Positions 34,801-42,661 of a stretch of DNA of 64,000 nucleotides are shown here, one piece after another. Positions within the stretch are counted from its first letter, which is position 1, and every line of letters starts with the position of its first letter. The stretch is from an uncultured Blautia sp. (GTDB taxonomy: Bacteria; Bacillota; Clostridia; Lachnospirales; Lachnospiraceae): assembly GCA_958367245.1 (NCBI GenBank), contig CATXEA010000009.1:1-64000 (forward strand), given 5' to 3'. The position numbers were made by a program, and so were the translations under genes. The notes under the pieces are model-generated. The model had not been told where the DNA came from. It saw only the letters and a list, made by a program, of their open reading frames with translations, and did no database searches.

Positions 34801-37800
34801 CGAGCATCTTGCGACGGCATTCTCCATGAAAGGAACAGACGGAAAAGACTGGTACTATGTCAAGAACGGAAGCGGGAGCTGGGGCTATGTACAAAGTGGG
34901 GACGTGCTGGCTTATCTGCCCAACGGGAACAGTACGGCATCCGGCGTTGTGATCCCGAAAAAAACTTATGCAGTTTTAAGAAGCAGGGCATCCCATACAT
35001 CCACTCCGGTGGAGGAGGCGATCCCGAGGGGAACCTGCGTGGTGATCCGGAGCAAGACGACGGATGCGGATGGAAACAGCTGGTACCGTACGGCTATGCA
35101 AATCGACAACAAACGCTACAGCGGTTATCTCCCGGGAGCAGAAGTCCTCCGCTTTGCCAGAAACAAAGCATCCGGTATCGTGAAAGCACCAGGGGCTTAC
35201 TATAAGCGTCCAGATGAAGCGGATGCGGCGGGAACCCTTGCAGAAGGCACGAAAATGGGAGTGCGCGGTGTCCTTTATAAGACCGGGGGAGAAAAATGGT
35301 ACGGGCTTTTAAAGGAAAAAGACTACATCTTTATACCGGAATCCGGTATCGAACTGGTGGAAAAGCCTGCGGTCTCAAGTCTTACCACCACAACGGTGAC
35401 TGAGAAAGTGGGCGGACTGGATGAACATATCCTGAAGCTCATGGGGGAAGCCTCCCAGGACAAAAAGCTGACAAAGACCCTGGACCTGAAAGGAAAAAAA
35501 GGCGATACCTATATGGCAAATGCCTGGGGCAGGGGAACGGCGCTGCCGGAGACCGAGAAGGATAAGAAACGCAGGTTTGGCGTGGAAGTGACCTTTGTCC
35601 CTGCAAAGACCGGAGAAGCGGAAGACGTCCATTACATGAAGTTCAGCCCGGACCTCACAGACTGGCAGTTCTTAAGTGAGGCGTGTGTGGCGAAGGTGGA
35701 TTACAAGGCGGTTAAAGTCGCTTATACCTACAGCCATAATGCAAATCTTGCCTTCTTTGACGGCCTTGCCCTGTTCCGGGAAGAATTCGGGCAGACCTAC
35801 ACCTATGATGACAAGAACAACCTGATCTCCGTGACAGACGCCCAGAAGCAGGCGCAGAAATTTGAGTACAACGATGTGGATGACCTGACCGGGATCGTGG
35901 ATGCGAAGGGAAACAAGTTTACTTTCACTTACGACAAACACCACAATGTGACGGAAGGAAAGAGCGCAGAGGGCGTATGCTACCAGCTGAAATACGACGG
36001 AAACGGAAACGTCGTAAAAAGTGGATGTGTGGAACCGGCTCACCCGGAAAACGGAACCTGGCTCACCCGGGTGATGGATGACAAAGGCAATCACGTACAG
36101 AGTGTGACCGATGCAGGCGGAAATAAAATTGAGTATTTCCGTGATGCAAACGACCGCCTTGCACGTGTGAAGGACGCCAGGGGAAATGACCTGACATACG
36201 GCTATGACTCCATGGACCGTCTCACTTCCGTAGAGCAGCAGGTGACCTCCGGCGGTGTGAAACGCACCGTGAGAAATGAATACACCTATGAGAAAGACAG
36301 GCTCACAAAGATTCTCCATAACGGCTTTGCCTATGGCTTTGGTTATGACGGTTTTGGAAATACGACCCATGCTTCCATCGCGGGATCCCAGATCGTGTCT
36401 TACGAATATGAACCGGGCAACGGCAATCTTTTGAAGACCACGTATGGAAACGGCGATACGATCCGCTACACTTATGATAAGCAGGATCGTCTTACTTTAA
36501 GCTACTATAAGAAAGCCGCTGACACTGCAGAGCAGAAACTCAACGGGTACGTCTATGACAAGCATGGAAACCTGGCAGAAGTAACGTCCCATATGTCGGG
36601 AAAAACCTACCGCATGTCTTACGACTTTCTGGACCGTCTGATGCGTGTAACGGATGAGCAGGGCACAGGCTATGAGTATACCTATGATGTGAACAACAAC
36701 ATGGTCCGCATGGAACATTCCAGCGGTGCGTCTGCGGCAGTAACCTCCTATACCTATGACAAGGACGGCAGGGAAGTGACTTCCAGACCGGCAAGCAGTT
36801 ATGCCCGTACCACTGCGTACGATGTCCTTGGCAGAGTAAAGAGCCAGAGTTGGAACACAGCGGCAGCTTTTACCAGCAGTTATACTTATTTTGACGAAGG
36901 GGTGAACCGCTACGGCCTTCCAAAGACGGTGAAGAACGGAACGGAAACACTGGCGTATACCTATGATCCAAATGGAAATATCGCCAGCATCCGGGACAAC
37001 GCAGGAACCAGCACATTTGTGTATGATGAGCTGAACCAGCTGATCCGCGAGAACAATCATATCTTGGACAAAACGATCATCTACAGCTATGACCTTGGCG
37101 GCAACTTAACTGAGGTAAAGGAATACGGGTTCACAACTGCAGCGACGCTCTCAGGAGCTCCGGTTAGAACTGAAACAGGAACCTACGATGCCGTATGGAA
37201 GGATAAGCTCCTCAACTGGAACGGAACCGCCATGACTTATGACGAAGTGGGCAATATGCTGACCAGGGGAAGCACCACCTTTGAATGGACTGCAGGCCGC
37301 AGACTTTCCAGCGTGGAGAACGGAAAGAAGACCCAGTATCTTTACGACCATACCGGCGCCCGTGTGAAGAAAGTGGTGGACGGTGTGGCTACGGAATACC
37401 GCATGGCAGGAGACCTTCTTTTATCTGAAAAGACAGGTACCCAGACCTACTGGTACCGCTACGATTCCGGCGCAAATCTGATTTCCGTGACCATCAAGGG
37501 AAAAATCTACTTCTACGTAAAAAATGCCCAGAATGATATCATTGGACTGATTGACGCGGAAGGAAACATGGTAGTACAATACAGTTATGACAGCTGGGGC
37601 AAGCTGCTGGGGATCACCGGAAGTATGGCGGACACCATCGGTGTGCAGAACCCGTTCCGCTACAGAGGCTACTACTACGACAATGAGACAGGGATGTATT
37701 ATCTGAAAAGCAGGTATTATGATCCGGAGTTGAGAAGGTTTATCAGTATAGATAGACTGGAAATCCTGGAAGCCAAGCAGGACTTATACGATAAAAATCT

Positions 37801-38389
37801 GTATGCGTACTGCGACAATAATACGCCAGCCAGAGTGGATGTGGATGGAAACTTATGGATTGCAGCACTTATTGGAGCTGCTGTAAACGTAGTTTCCTGT
37901 GGGATTGCAGCGAAGGTGACCGGACAATCTTACACAGGTAAAGATATATTTTGGGCAGCAGTTTCTGGTGCAGCATCGGGATGGAATCCTTACGCTGGTG
38001 GAATAGCAAGTGCTTTGGTCGCGTCAGTGACCATGTGGAAAGCTGGAGGTTCAGTCTTAGAATGCGCTATTAGTGGAGTCGCCGCTTTTGCTGGAACTAC
38101 ATGTGTTGGGAACCTGAGTGGGATCATAGGTGGAAAAACATTAGAAAATAGTATAAGTGCTAGTTTTAGCGCTACATTTGGAACGGGAGGAAATTTAATT
38201 TCTGCAGGAGTATATGCAGGGGTTTCTCAAACAAGACCTTCTCAACCAAAACTTTCCCCAATAAAACCTTCTCCGGTAAACCGTAGATGTATAGGAAGTG
38301 GTATGAAGTACAATGGAAGAACAGGACAAAGAGATTATTTTAAAATCTATCAGACAGACAAAGGGGAGATATATGAAGAATATGTGTAG
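31862..38389 (+). CDS. Giant RHS/YD-repeat polymorphic toxin
   Basis: I start at ATG 31862, 8 bases after AGAGG, where family-like sequence begins; 2175 residues, no signal peptide. In order: a DNRLRE-type carbohydrate-binding beta domain (about residues 245-415, with DWDSRTITWNNKP), a first block of YD-like repeats (about 500-700) and a CBM-like lectin domain (760-920). Three consecutive SH3b-like modules (953-1166) and the main RHS/YD barrel (about 1310-1950) follow. The core signature is GYYYDNETGMYYLKSRYYDPE. After DNNTPARVDVDGN the tip begins (about 1996-2175): Ala/Gly-rich, hydrophobic, ending in NRRCIGSGMKYNGRTGQRD. The tip is more AT-rich than the core, as usual for exchanged tips. 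The toxic activity of the tip is not recognisable. A membrane immunity candidate and a holin/lysin pair follow. Confidence 0.88.
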   Translation: MNRRELKEKRTRNSKLFENQDHSFTREIYLDAVHYEEDGSWKEMDDTLKEEPDEGSALLDQGGEAGLPESEKSGQKDFVNKKGLWKVRFSNKYKKQGAVILTKDRYRISWAMEGAEKVKARKNGAKKLIYPGVMQDVDIHLRVSGENVKEDIIRISREAPEGFCYIYQMKDLDAVQDGNRVAFVNETGEEIFAAAAPLMKDADGNISEAVTVTLEKGQESCRIRFTPDKAWMEAPERSYPVVIDPVITSSTKAKDIQDAHVDSRNCGTNFFNSIILKTMGGDNVQRSFLKFKLPSLESAEMVINASFGIGILSGSTAQRTVQIHRVLQDWDSRTITWNNKPVYEETVQDSCTYQASKDKWISFDITRMVKEWYQKGRNFGLMMKDDYELAGYTEFLASDCDDSYAELRPRIDITYVNYTGLEDYWTYHSQNVGRAGTVHINDYNGNLILERALVSTSGSRMPAAVGLVYNTNDRKKNLGCGYGFRLNYHQTLEKVKIGTIDYYKYTDGDGTVHYFYKNDKGVWKDESGLELTLTMKTSGTEPLEIQDKEENTMLFDSSGHLVKVRDKNANVLTITYSSDRITKVTDGAGKVITLTYAKDSNGKLTNLSEMTDPFGRKILLTYSGGQIVKILDWDGESSSYSYNNPLHLLKKATDPDGYGVQYEYTETDPYRVTKITEYSGSTEGNSLTLIYGYNSTAYVDKKGRKEVSRFNDQGNLLNIHDGFGHAAGSRFSTKKGSKNRLENTTKLQNNIVQLLKDPILEAATCGWTPSADTATAYAKINTDPANVKVGSRSLEIGCSDDADSMCWKQTVQVKKGETYTFSMYVKTLVEKVGSNGRCFVRIHYYDKDGNPHNKDSAQIIKTTTDFIQLHTTYTIPADSAKDTIIVYLYLHHIKGKVYGDMAQLEQGTTPSRCNLVDNGDFHYGKTTGFRKTGTSGDGLVNVGEEVRLPIQHGMMVIKTSAPLYKSPDPASAQTGTASKNEHLATAFSMKGTDGKDWYYVKNGSGSWGYVQSGDVLAYLPNGNSTASGVVIPKKTYAVLRSRASHTSTPVEEAIPRGTCVVIRSKTTDADGNSWYRTAMQIDNKRYSGYLPGAEVLRFARNKASGIVKAPGAYYKRPDEADAAGTLAEGTKMGVRGVLYKTGGEKWYGLLKEKDYIFIPESGIELVEKPAVSSLTTTTVTEKVGGLDEHILKLMGEASQDKKLTKTLDLKGKKGDTYMANAWGRGTALPETEKDKKRRFGVEVTFVPAKTGEAEDVHYMKFSPDLTDWQFLSEACVAKVDYKAVKVAYTYSHNANLAFFDGLALFREEFGQTYTYDDKNNLISVTDAQKQAQKFEYNDVDDLTGIVDAKGNKFTFTYDKHHNVTEGKSAEGVCYQLKYDGNGNVVKSGCVEPAHPENGTWLTRVMDDKGNHVQSVTDAGGNKIEYFRDANDRLARVKDARGNDLTYGYDSMDRLTSVEQQVTSGGVKRTVRNEYTYEKDRLTKILHNGFAYGFGYDGFGNTTHASIAGSQIVSYEYEPGNGNLLKTTYGNGDTIRYTYDKQDRLTLSYYKKAADTAEQKLNGYVYDKHGNLAEVTSHMSGKTYRMSYDFLDRLMRVTDEQGTGYEYTYDVNNNMVRMEHSSGASAAVTSYTYDKDGREVTSRPASSYARTTAYDVLGRVKSQSWNTAAAFTSSYTYFDEGVNRYGLPKTVKNGTETLAYTYDPNGNIASIRDNAGTSTFVYDELNQLIRENNHILDKTIIYSYDLGGNLTEVKEYGFTTAATLSGAPVRTETGTYDAVWKDKLLNWNGTAMTYDEVGNMLTRGSTTFEWTAGRRLSSVENGKKTQYLYDHTGARVKKVVDGVATEYRMAGDLLLSEKTGTQTYWYRYDSGANLISVTIKGKIYFYVKNAQNDIIGLIDAEGNMVVQYSYDSWGKLLGITGSMADTIGVQNPFRYRGYYYDNETGMYYLKSRYYDPELRRFISIDRLEILEAKQDLYDKNLYAYCDNNTPARVDVDGNLWIAALIGAAVNVVSCGIAAKVTGQSYTGKDIFWAAVSGAASGWNPYAGGIASALVASVTMWKAGGSVLECAISGVAAFAGTTCVGNLSGIIGGKTLENSISASFSATFGTGGNLISAGVYAGVSQTRPSQPKLSPIKPSPVNRRCIGSGMKYNGRTGQRDYFKIYQTDKGEIYEEYV

Positions 38390-38497
38390 TATAGTAATCT
38401 AATTGAAAGGTTTTTGTTATTAATTTTCCTGCCATATTGTTTCTATGTAATATGGCAGGGAAAGAAAACCATTTTTAGAAAAGGCAGGGCTAATGTT

Positions 38498-39070
38498 ATG
38501 AAGAAAATCAGATCAGCAAGGCTTCCTTCTTATATTGTAATGTCATCTTTGATGTGGCTAATTGTTTTGGAGGCGCATGACTGTATAGTAGCTGCTATAG
38601 GTGCAGTTATGCTTGCTTTATATATGACCATTGTGTATGTATTTCCGGAACTGAGAACCATCACTATGGACAAAGACGGGTGTACAGTTACCTGGCTAAA
38701 ATGGAAGAAAAAACACAAGTGGGAAGAGCTTGCGATTATCAGAGAAGACACCTGGGGAAGACAAAGAGAAGGTTTTAAGGGGGTAGTTTTTTCAAAAAGT
38801 GCTGTTAGAAAAAATGGAGAAGCATATACAACAGAAAAAATCTTTCGTTCATTAGAGTATTTAGACTGTTTTTATGTTGTATTTGATAACATTAAGGAAG
38901 ACGAATTTCTTAAACAATTGGAAGAATGGGGAGTGAAGGTAGAGAAAGGGGAAGAATTAAGGAAAGAGCAACAGTATCAGGAAATGGTGGAAATAAGAAA
39001 AATGGCAAGAGAACGGCGAAAGAATGCTATAAAGAAAGATGGTAGTAGAACGAATAAGAAAAAAGGTTAG
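38498..39070 (+). CDS. Small membrane protein, candidate immunity protein for the RHS toxin
   Basis: I start at ATG 38498 (MKKIRSARLPSY, 190 residues) because the paralogue at 30689 begins at the equivalent point; a TTG at 38414 would add 28 residues with another hydrophobic stretch. Two helices (SYIVMSSLMWLIVL and VAAIGAVMLALYMTIVYVF) precede a cytosolic domain with RTITMDKDGCTVTWLKWKKKHKWEEL, which resembles bacterial PH-like folds. The C-terminus is a charged helix (MVEIRKMARERRKNA). Position right after the toxin tip is where cognate immunity genes sit. The hydrophobic tip and a membrane immunity protein would suit a membrane-acting toxin, which is inference. Confidence 0.65.
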   Translation: MKKIRSARLPSYIVMSSLMWLIVLEAHDCIVAAIGAVMLALYMTIVYVFPELRTITMDKDGCTVTWLKWKKKHKWEELAIIREDTWGRQREGFKGVVFSKSAVRKNGEAYTTEKIFRSLEYLDCFYVVFDNIKEDEFLKQLEEWGVKVEKGEELRKEQQYQEMVEIRKMARERRKNAIKKDGSRTNKKKG

Positions 39071-39090
39071 CAGAAGATATTGATTAATAA

Positions 39091-39122
39091 GGGAGCGGTT
39101 CCACACCGGCCGCTTCCTTTTT
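39091..39122 (+). terminator. Terminator after the immunity candidate
   Basis: GGGAGCGG (39091-39098) pairs with CCGCTTCC (39110-39117) followed by TTTTT. It is the inverted counterpart of 30637-30670. Confidence 0.8.
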
Positions 39123-39167
39123 GTACCCTTTTTTAAGAAATTTGGGAGGAAATGGAGATGAAAATTT

Positions 39168-39587
39168 ATGAAATACAGGATCTTAACAACAATGGCTCTG
39201 ATCGGAAGCGCTGTGGCGGAATTGTTTGGAGGATGGGATCTGGCGCTGCAGACCCTGATGCTTTTTATGGCTGTTGACTGGGTGACAGGGGGAATCCTGC
39301 TCCCCGGAGTGTTCCGGAAAAGCCCTAAATCCCCGAACGGAGCCATGGAAAGCCACGCCGGGTGGAAAGGGCTTTGCAGGAAATCCATGACCCTGCTCTA
39401 TGTGCTGATTGCAGCACAACTGGACGCCCTGATACATACAGACTATCTTCGGGATGCAGTCTGCATCGGATTTATCGCAAACGAAGCGCTGTCCATTGCT
39501 GAAAATGCCGGTCTTATGGGGCTGCCCATGCCGGATGCCATCCGAAAGAGCCTTGACCTTTTGAAAACAGAAAGCAAAAAAGAATAA
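39168..39587 (+). CDS. Holin, TcdE / phage holin 4 family
   Basis: The 139-residue protein has the family pattern: N-terminal helix (ILTTMALIGSAVAELFG), then LQTLMLFMAVDWVTGG with the conserved DWxTG. SHAGWKGLCRKSMTLLYVLIAAQLD follows, and the C-terminal FIANEALSIAENAGLMGLPMPD closes it (E-SI-EN-G-P-P). Such holins form membrane pores in phage lysis. Their relative TcdE releases the large clostridial toxins. No phage structural, packaging or integrase gene is nearby; the gene stands between an RHS toxin module and a lysin gene. The ribosome binding site (GGAG, 10 bases before ATG) is modest. Confidence 0.88.
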   Translation: MKYRILTTMALIGSAVAELFGGWDLALQTLMLFMAVDWVTGGILLPGVFRKSPKSPNGAMESHAGWKGLCRKSMTLLYVLIAAQLDALIHTDYLRDAVCIGFIANEALSIAENAGLMGLPMPDAIRKSLDLLKTESKKE

Positions 39588-39608
39588 GAAAAAATGGAGG
39601 TGACAGAG

Positions 39609-40364
39609 ATGGGAAGAACAGCAGAAGACTATCTGAAGGTATGGCGGAACTGGATCGGTTACAGCGAAGCCAACGGAAAACACAGAGAGATCGTAGATCT
39701 GTATAACCGCACAAAGCCTTTGCCAAGAAATTATAAGGTAAGTTATCAGGATGCCTGGTGTGACGTTACAGTTTCAGCGGCAGCGATCAAAGCCGGAATA
39801 ACGGATTTGATCGGAAGGGAATGTGGGTGTGAAGAACACATTAAAATCTTTAAAGAAAAAGGAATCTGGATTGAGGACGGAACCATTACTCCGAAGCCCG
39901 GATATCTCATTGTGTATAACTGGAATGACACCTCGCAGCCAAACGATGGCTACGCAGATCACATTGGAGTTGTGGAGAAAGTAACGGGAAGTGCAATCGT
40001 CTGTATCGAAGGAAACCGGAATCATGCAGTGGAAAGACGCACCATTTCCAGAGGCTGTGGCTGTATCAGAGGCTATGCAGCACCGAAGTACAAATTATCC
40101 GCGCCATCGGGGGAAGAACCGCCAGTGAACAAGGGAGGTTTAGATAAGACCGTGAAAAGAATTGGAACTGTTGCGGTCAGGGATGGAGGTTTAAACATCC
40201 GTACCTGGGCTGGCATAGAATATCCGCCCTGCAGCTTCAGTCCCCTTGTAAATGGTACAAAAGTGTTTATTTGCGATACTGTGAAAGCTTCAGATGGCGC
40301 TCTCTGGTATTACATAAAATATAAAGAGCGCTATGGATTTGCTCATTTTGCGTATATAAAATAA
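39609..40364 (+). CDS. CHAP-type endolysin with SH3b domain
   Basis: ATG 39609, following GGAGGTGA by 6 bases, gives 251 residues; the in-frame ATG 39594 overlaps that ribosome binding site. The catalytic half (1-160) is a CHAP/NlpC-like amidase or peptidase: Cys in QDAWCDVTVSAAA, His in GYADHIGVVEKV, and CIEGNRN. A Pro/Lys-rich linker leads to an SH3b wall-binding domain (about 180-251, VAVRDGGLNIRTWAG...WYYIKYKERYGFAHFAYIK). There is no signal peptide, so it needs the holin to reach the wall. With the 21-base gap to the holin it forms a lysis pair placed behind the RHS toxin. Confidence 0.85.
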   Translation: MGRTAEDYLKVWRNWIGYSEANGKHREIVDLYNRTKPLPRNYKVSYQDAWCDVTVSAAAIKAGITDLIGRECGCEEHIKIFKEKGIWIEDGTITPKPGYLIVYNWNDTSQPNDGYADHIGVVEKVTGSAIVCIEGNRNHAVERRTISRGCGCIRGYAAPKYKLSAPSGEEPPVNKGGLDKTVKRIGTVAVRDGGLNIRTWAGIEYPPCSFSPLVNGTKVFICDTVKASDGALWYYIKYKERYGFAHFAYIK

Positions 40365-40380
40365 AAAATGTAAAAAACAC

Positions 40381-40428
40381 TTGCAAACCAGAACATAAGT
40401 TTGTATAATAAAAACAAACATATGTTTG
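40381..40428 (+). promoter_or_regulatory. Promoter and palindromic operator of the XRE gene
   Basis: TTGCAA (40381-40386), 17 bases, TATAAT (40404-40409). A perfect 14-base palindrome CAAACATATGTTTG (40415-40428) starts just after the -10. A related half, CATAAGTTTG (40394-40403), lies in the spacer. This is a textbook layout for autorepression. Confidence 0.75.
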
Positions 40429-40472
40429 CGAAAGTAAGATAGGAAAAAACGATAGAAATTGGGGTGAATTTA

Positions 40473-40730
40473 TTGGGGAAAGTCACAAATAAGGAATTAA
40501 TACAGATTGGAGAAAGGATCCGTTTTATTAGAAAATGCAGAGAAATGGGACAGGAGACACTAGCAGAGAAAGCAGAGGTGTCAGGCATTACGATCTCCAG
40601 GATAGAAAACGGTACTACGACCATGAACGTCCTTATCTTAAAAAAGATCGCCGCTGCGCTTGATGTTTCCGTAGAGGAGATCCTGTCACAGGGGGAGGGG
40701 AAATACCGCATTGTCATAGAATATGAATGA
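40473..40730 (+). CDS. XRE-family HTH repressor
   Basis: TTG 40473, 6 bases after GGGGTG, is the most likely start (85 residues); a GTG at 40464 lacks a ribosome binding site. The helix-turn-helix (IGERIRFIRKCREMGQETLAEKAEVSGITISRIENGTTTMNVLILKKIAAALDVS) is the Cro/C1 type. The short tail SVEEILSQGEGKYRIVIEYE could dimerise. A palindromic operator overlaps its promoter. Its place directly after the holin/lysin pair suggests that it governs part of the toxin-release cassette (inference). Confidence 0.85.
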   Translation: MGKVTNKELIQIGERIRFIRKCREMGQETLAEKAEVSGITISRIENGTTTMNVLILKKIAAALDVSVEEILSQGEGKYRIVIEYE

Positions 40731-40733
40731 CAT

Positions 40734-41004
40734 TTATAAACAAAAAACATTTGACAATACATCATATTTGTGCGGCTTTTTATCACCAGCGTGCAAAATT
40801 AAAATGGATGATCTTAAGGAACTCTATCACCTTCGCTGGTCGCAGGAAACCGCATACCGTGATTTAAAGTACTCATTGTGTCTAAAAGCATTCCATAGTA
40901 AAAAATATACATATATCATTCAGGAAGTATTTGTCAGATCGATCATGTATAATTACTGTTCCGAGATTTATAGTTGCCATAAAGAACTGTTTTTGCCAAA
41001 ATAG
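40734..41004 (+). pseudogene. C-terminal fragment of an IS4-type transposase
   Basis: About 88 residues, including LKELYHLRWSQETAYRDLKYSLCLKAFHS, contain the YxxRW..E....K (catalytic Glu) block of IS4-family transposases. They belong to a subtype different from the intact copy at 41318. The N-terminal two-thirds with the first two catalytic Asp are missing. It starts right at the end of the XRE gene, so an old insertion truncated there. Confidence 0.7.
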
Positions 41005-41085
41005 AATCCCGGCTATTTCAAGTAAAACCTTAAATACACGAAATTCATGATGGTTGTCGAATGAATTTTTATTATTTGCCTTCTA

Positions 41086-41109
41086 ACTAACTGACATTAC
41101 GGAGTGAAC
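41086..41109. repeat. Orphan IS end left of the intact insertion sequence
   Basis: CTAACTAACTGACATTACGGAG repeats the right-hand IS end (ACTAACTGACATTG) in the same orientation as 42827-42842 and 45116-45129. It is followed by the same GCGGAGTGAAC-like flank as 45129. The gap from 41005 to here is AT-rich with nothing else visible. Confidence 0.55.
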
Positions 41110-41317
41110 CAATGTCAGTTAGTTAAAGTCTGATAAAAAGAAGAGGGAGTATCTTTAAACGGAAAACAGACAGGCAAATTGAATATTTCTATAAAAAAAG
41201 TATAGGAATATTCTGCAGATATTGTTTTTGCATTTTTTGATTGCATTGATTGTATGACAAATAAGCAGATTTACATCTGCTTCAAAAAAAGGTAAAATAA
41301 TTGTCGGTGAAACTGTT

Positions 41318-42646
41318 TTATGCTGCGCGGTATATAAAATATCGCGGCCTTCGGAAGTGTGCCGTTTTCAACCTTGGGTACTGACGCTCATTCCGAAGAG
41401 GGATCAGTTCTTTGCAGAGCAGGGACATCACATCTATTGAGTCTTTCTCTGTGGTCAGACGGAGAAAGACTCTACAAATATGAGCTGCTATGCTAAAATT
41501 CACTTTGTATTCGTATTTTGTATTTCCCTCTTTTATAATGGTCTGATTGATTAATGTTTCTGTCATGTTGTACGCTATCAGTTTTGCCCAAATTTCTTGC
41601 TTTATGTATTCCGGTCTGTAAGCATGGAAGTTGCTCAACCCAATGGTATATTTTAATTTACGGAAGGAACCTTCGATCGCCCATCTGGCGTAGTATAGAA
41701 GTTTTATATGTTCCGGTGGAAATTCATCCGAGGGCAAATTCGTAACAATGCATTCATAAGAACTATCTTGTATCGGAAACCTTACGATTCGGAAAGACAA
41801 GTCATAGGTATCCGGGGAAGCATAAGCAATGTAATCAAAGGATGCGGCAGCATCCACAAAACGTTTGTAAAAGCCTTCTTTGATTGGGATGCATTTCTTA
41901 TGACTGCGAACCAGTGTGACATGAACCTGGATATCAAAGGAATCTGTATCAGGAAAATCAAAATTTCCAACAAGACCTTTGGAATGGATGTTTTTGGTAC
42001 GAAACAGAAAATACTGGCCTTTTTCTATCACATGCGCCATGTTATTATAAGAGCAATATCCCCTGTCGCCAATAAAGACATCTTTGGTGCCAGGCATTGT
42101 GACATGGCGGTCTGCCATGTCACAGAAGGCCCGGAATTCATCCTTTTGATGAACCGGTTGGATCAGAGCATCAGAATAAGTATGTTTTTGCAGATCATAT
42201 AAAGCATTTAGATGCATACTGAAAAATCCTTTAGCCGAATGCCCTTCTGAAACAAAGTATTCCGATGGGGAAAAAGAAGGTTTGCTGAAAAAAGTGAAGG
42301 TGGAACCATCAGCAGCAAGGAAACGATAGTCAGTCTTTTTTTCTATAGCCAAGACAGAGGAATTGAAGTGACGAAAAACAGCTTCCAGGGCATCAGGCTT
42401 TAGTTTTGCACGTTGTTGATTAAAAGCAGAGGCAGATGGGGCGTTTGCATCCAGACCAAAGAAATCCAGAAGTTCTATTTTGGTACTAGAAGAACCACAG
42501 GAGACCATGAAAGAGAGGAGTTTATCAGCTCCGATTTTTCTATTACGAGTTAGATCTCTATCTGGGTCAACAGTATAGAGGAAAATATTGGCAGCAACAT
42601 GATTGATGGCATCTGAAAAAGCCGCTTTAATTGATTCGTGTGACAT
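41318..42646 (-). CDS. IS4-family transposase
   Basis: The 442-residue transposase shows the three acidic catalytic residues: first Asp in RFLAADGSTF (about residue 110), second in FIGDRGYCSYNN (about 194), and the Glu block YYARWAIEGSFRKLKYTIGL (about 323). The Y-R-E-K signature fits the IS4 superfamily (IS231-like group). There is no frameshift. It starts at ATG 42646 about 190 bases inside the right end, behind two hairpins. Confidence 0.92.
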   Translation of the reverse strand: MSHESIKAAFSDAINHVAANIFLYTVDPDRDLTRNRKIGADKLLSFMVSCGSSSTKIELLDFFGLDANAPSASAFNQQRAKLKPDALEAVFRHFNSSVLAIEKKTDYRFLAADGSTFTFFSKPSFSPSEYFVSEGHSAKGFFSMHLNALYDLQKHTYSDALIQPVHQKDEFRAFCDMADRHVTMPGTKDVFIGDRGYCSYNNMAHVIEKGQYFLFRTKNIHSKGLVGNFDFPDTDSFDIQVHVTLVRSHKKCIPIKEGFYKRFVDAAASFDYIAYASPDTYDLSFRIVRFPIQDSSYECIVTNLPSDEFPPEHIKLLYYARWAIEGSFRKLKYTIGLSNFHAYRPEYIKQEIWAKLIAYNMTETLINQTIIKEGNTKYEYKVNFSIAAHICRVFLRLTTEKDSIDVMSLLCKELIPLRNERQYPRLKTAHFRRPRYFIYRAA

Positions 42647-42661
42647 AAATGTGTGTACCTT

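Noticed and set aside
39168..40364. Prophage remnant explanation for holin and endolysin
   Set aside because: No terminase, portal, capsid, tail or integrase gene within reach; the pair sits directly behind an RHS/immunity unit. Not excluded, but less economical.
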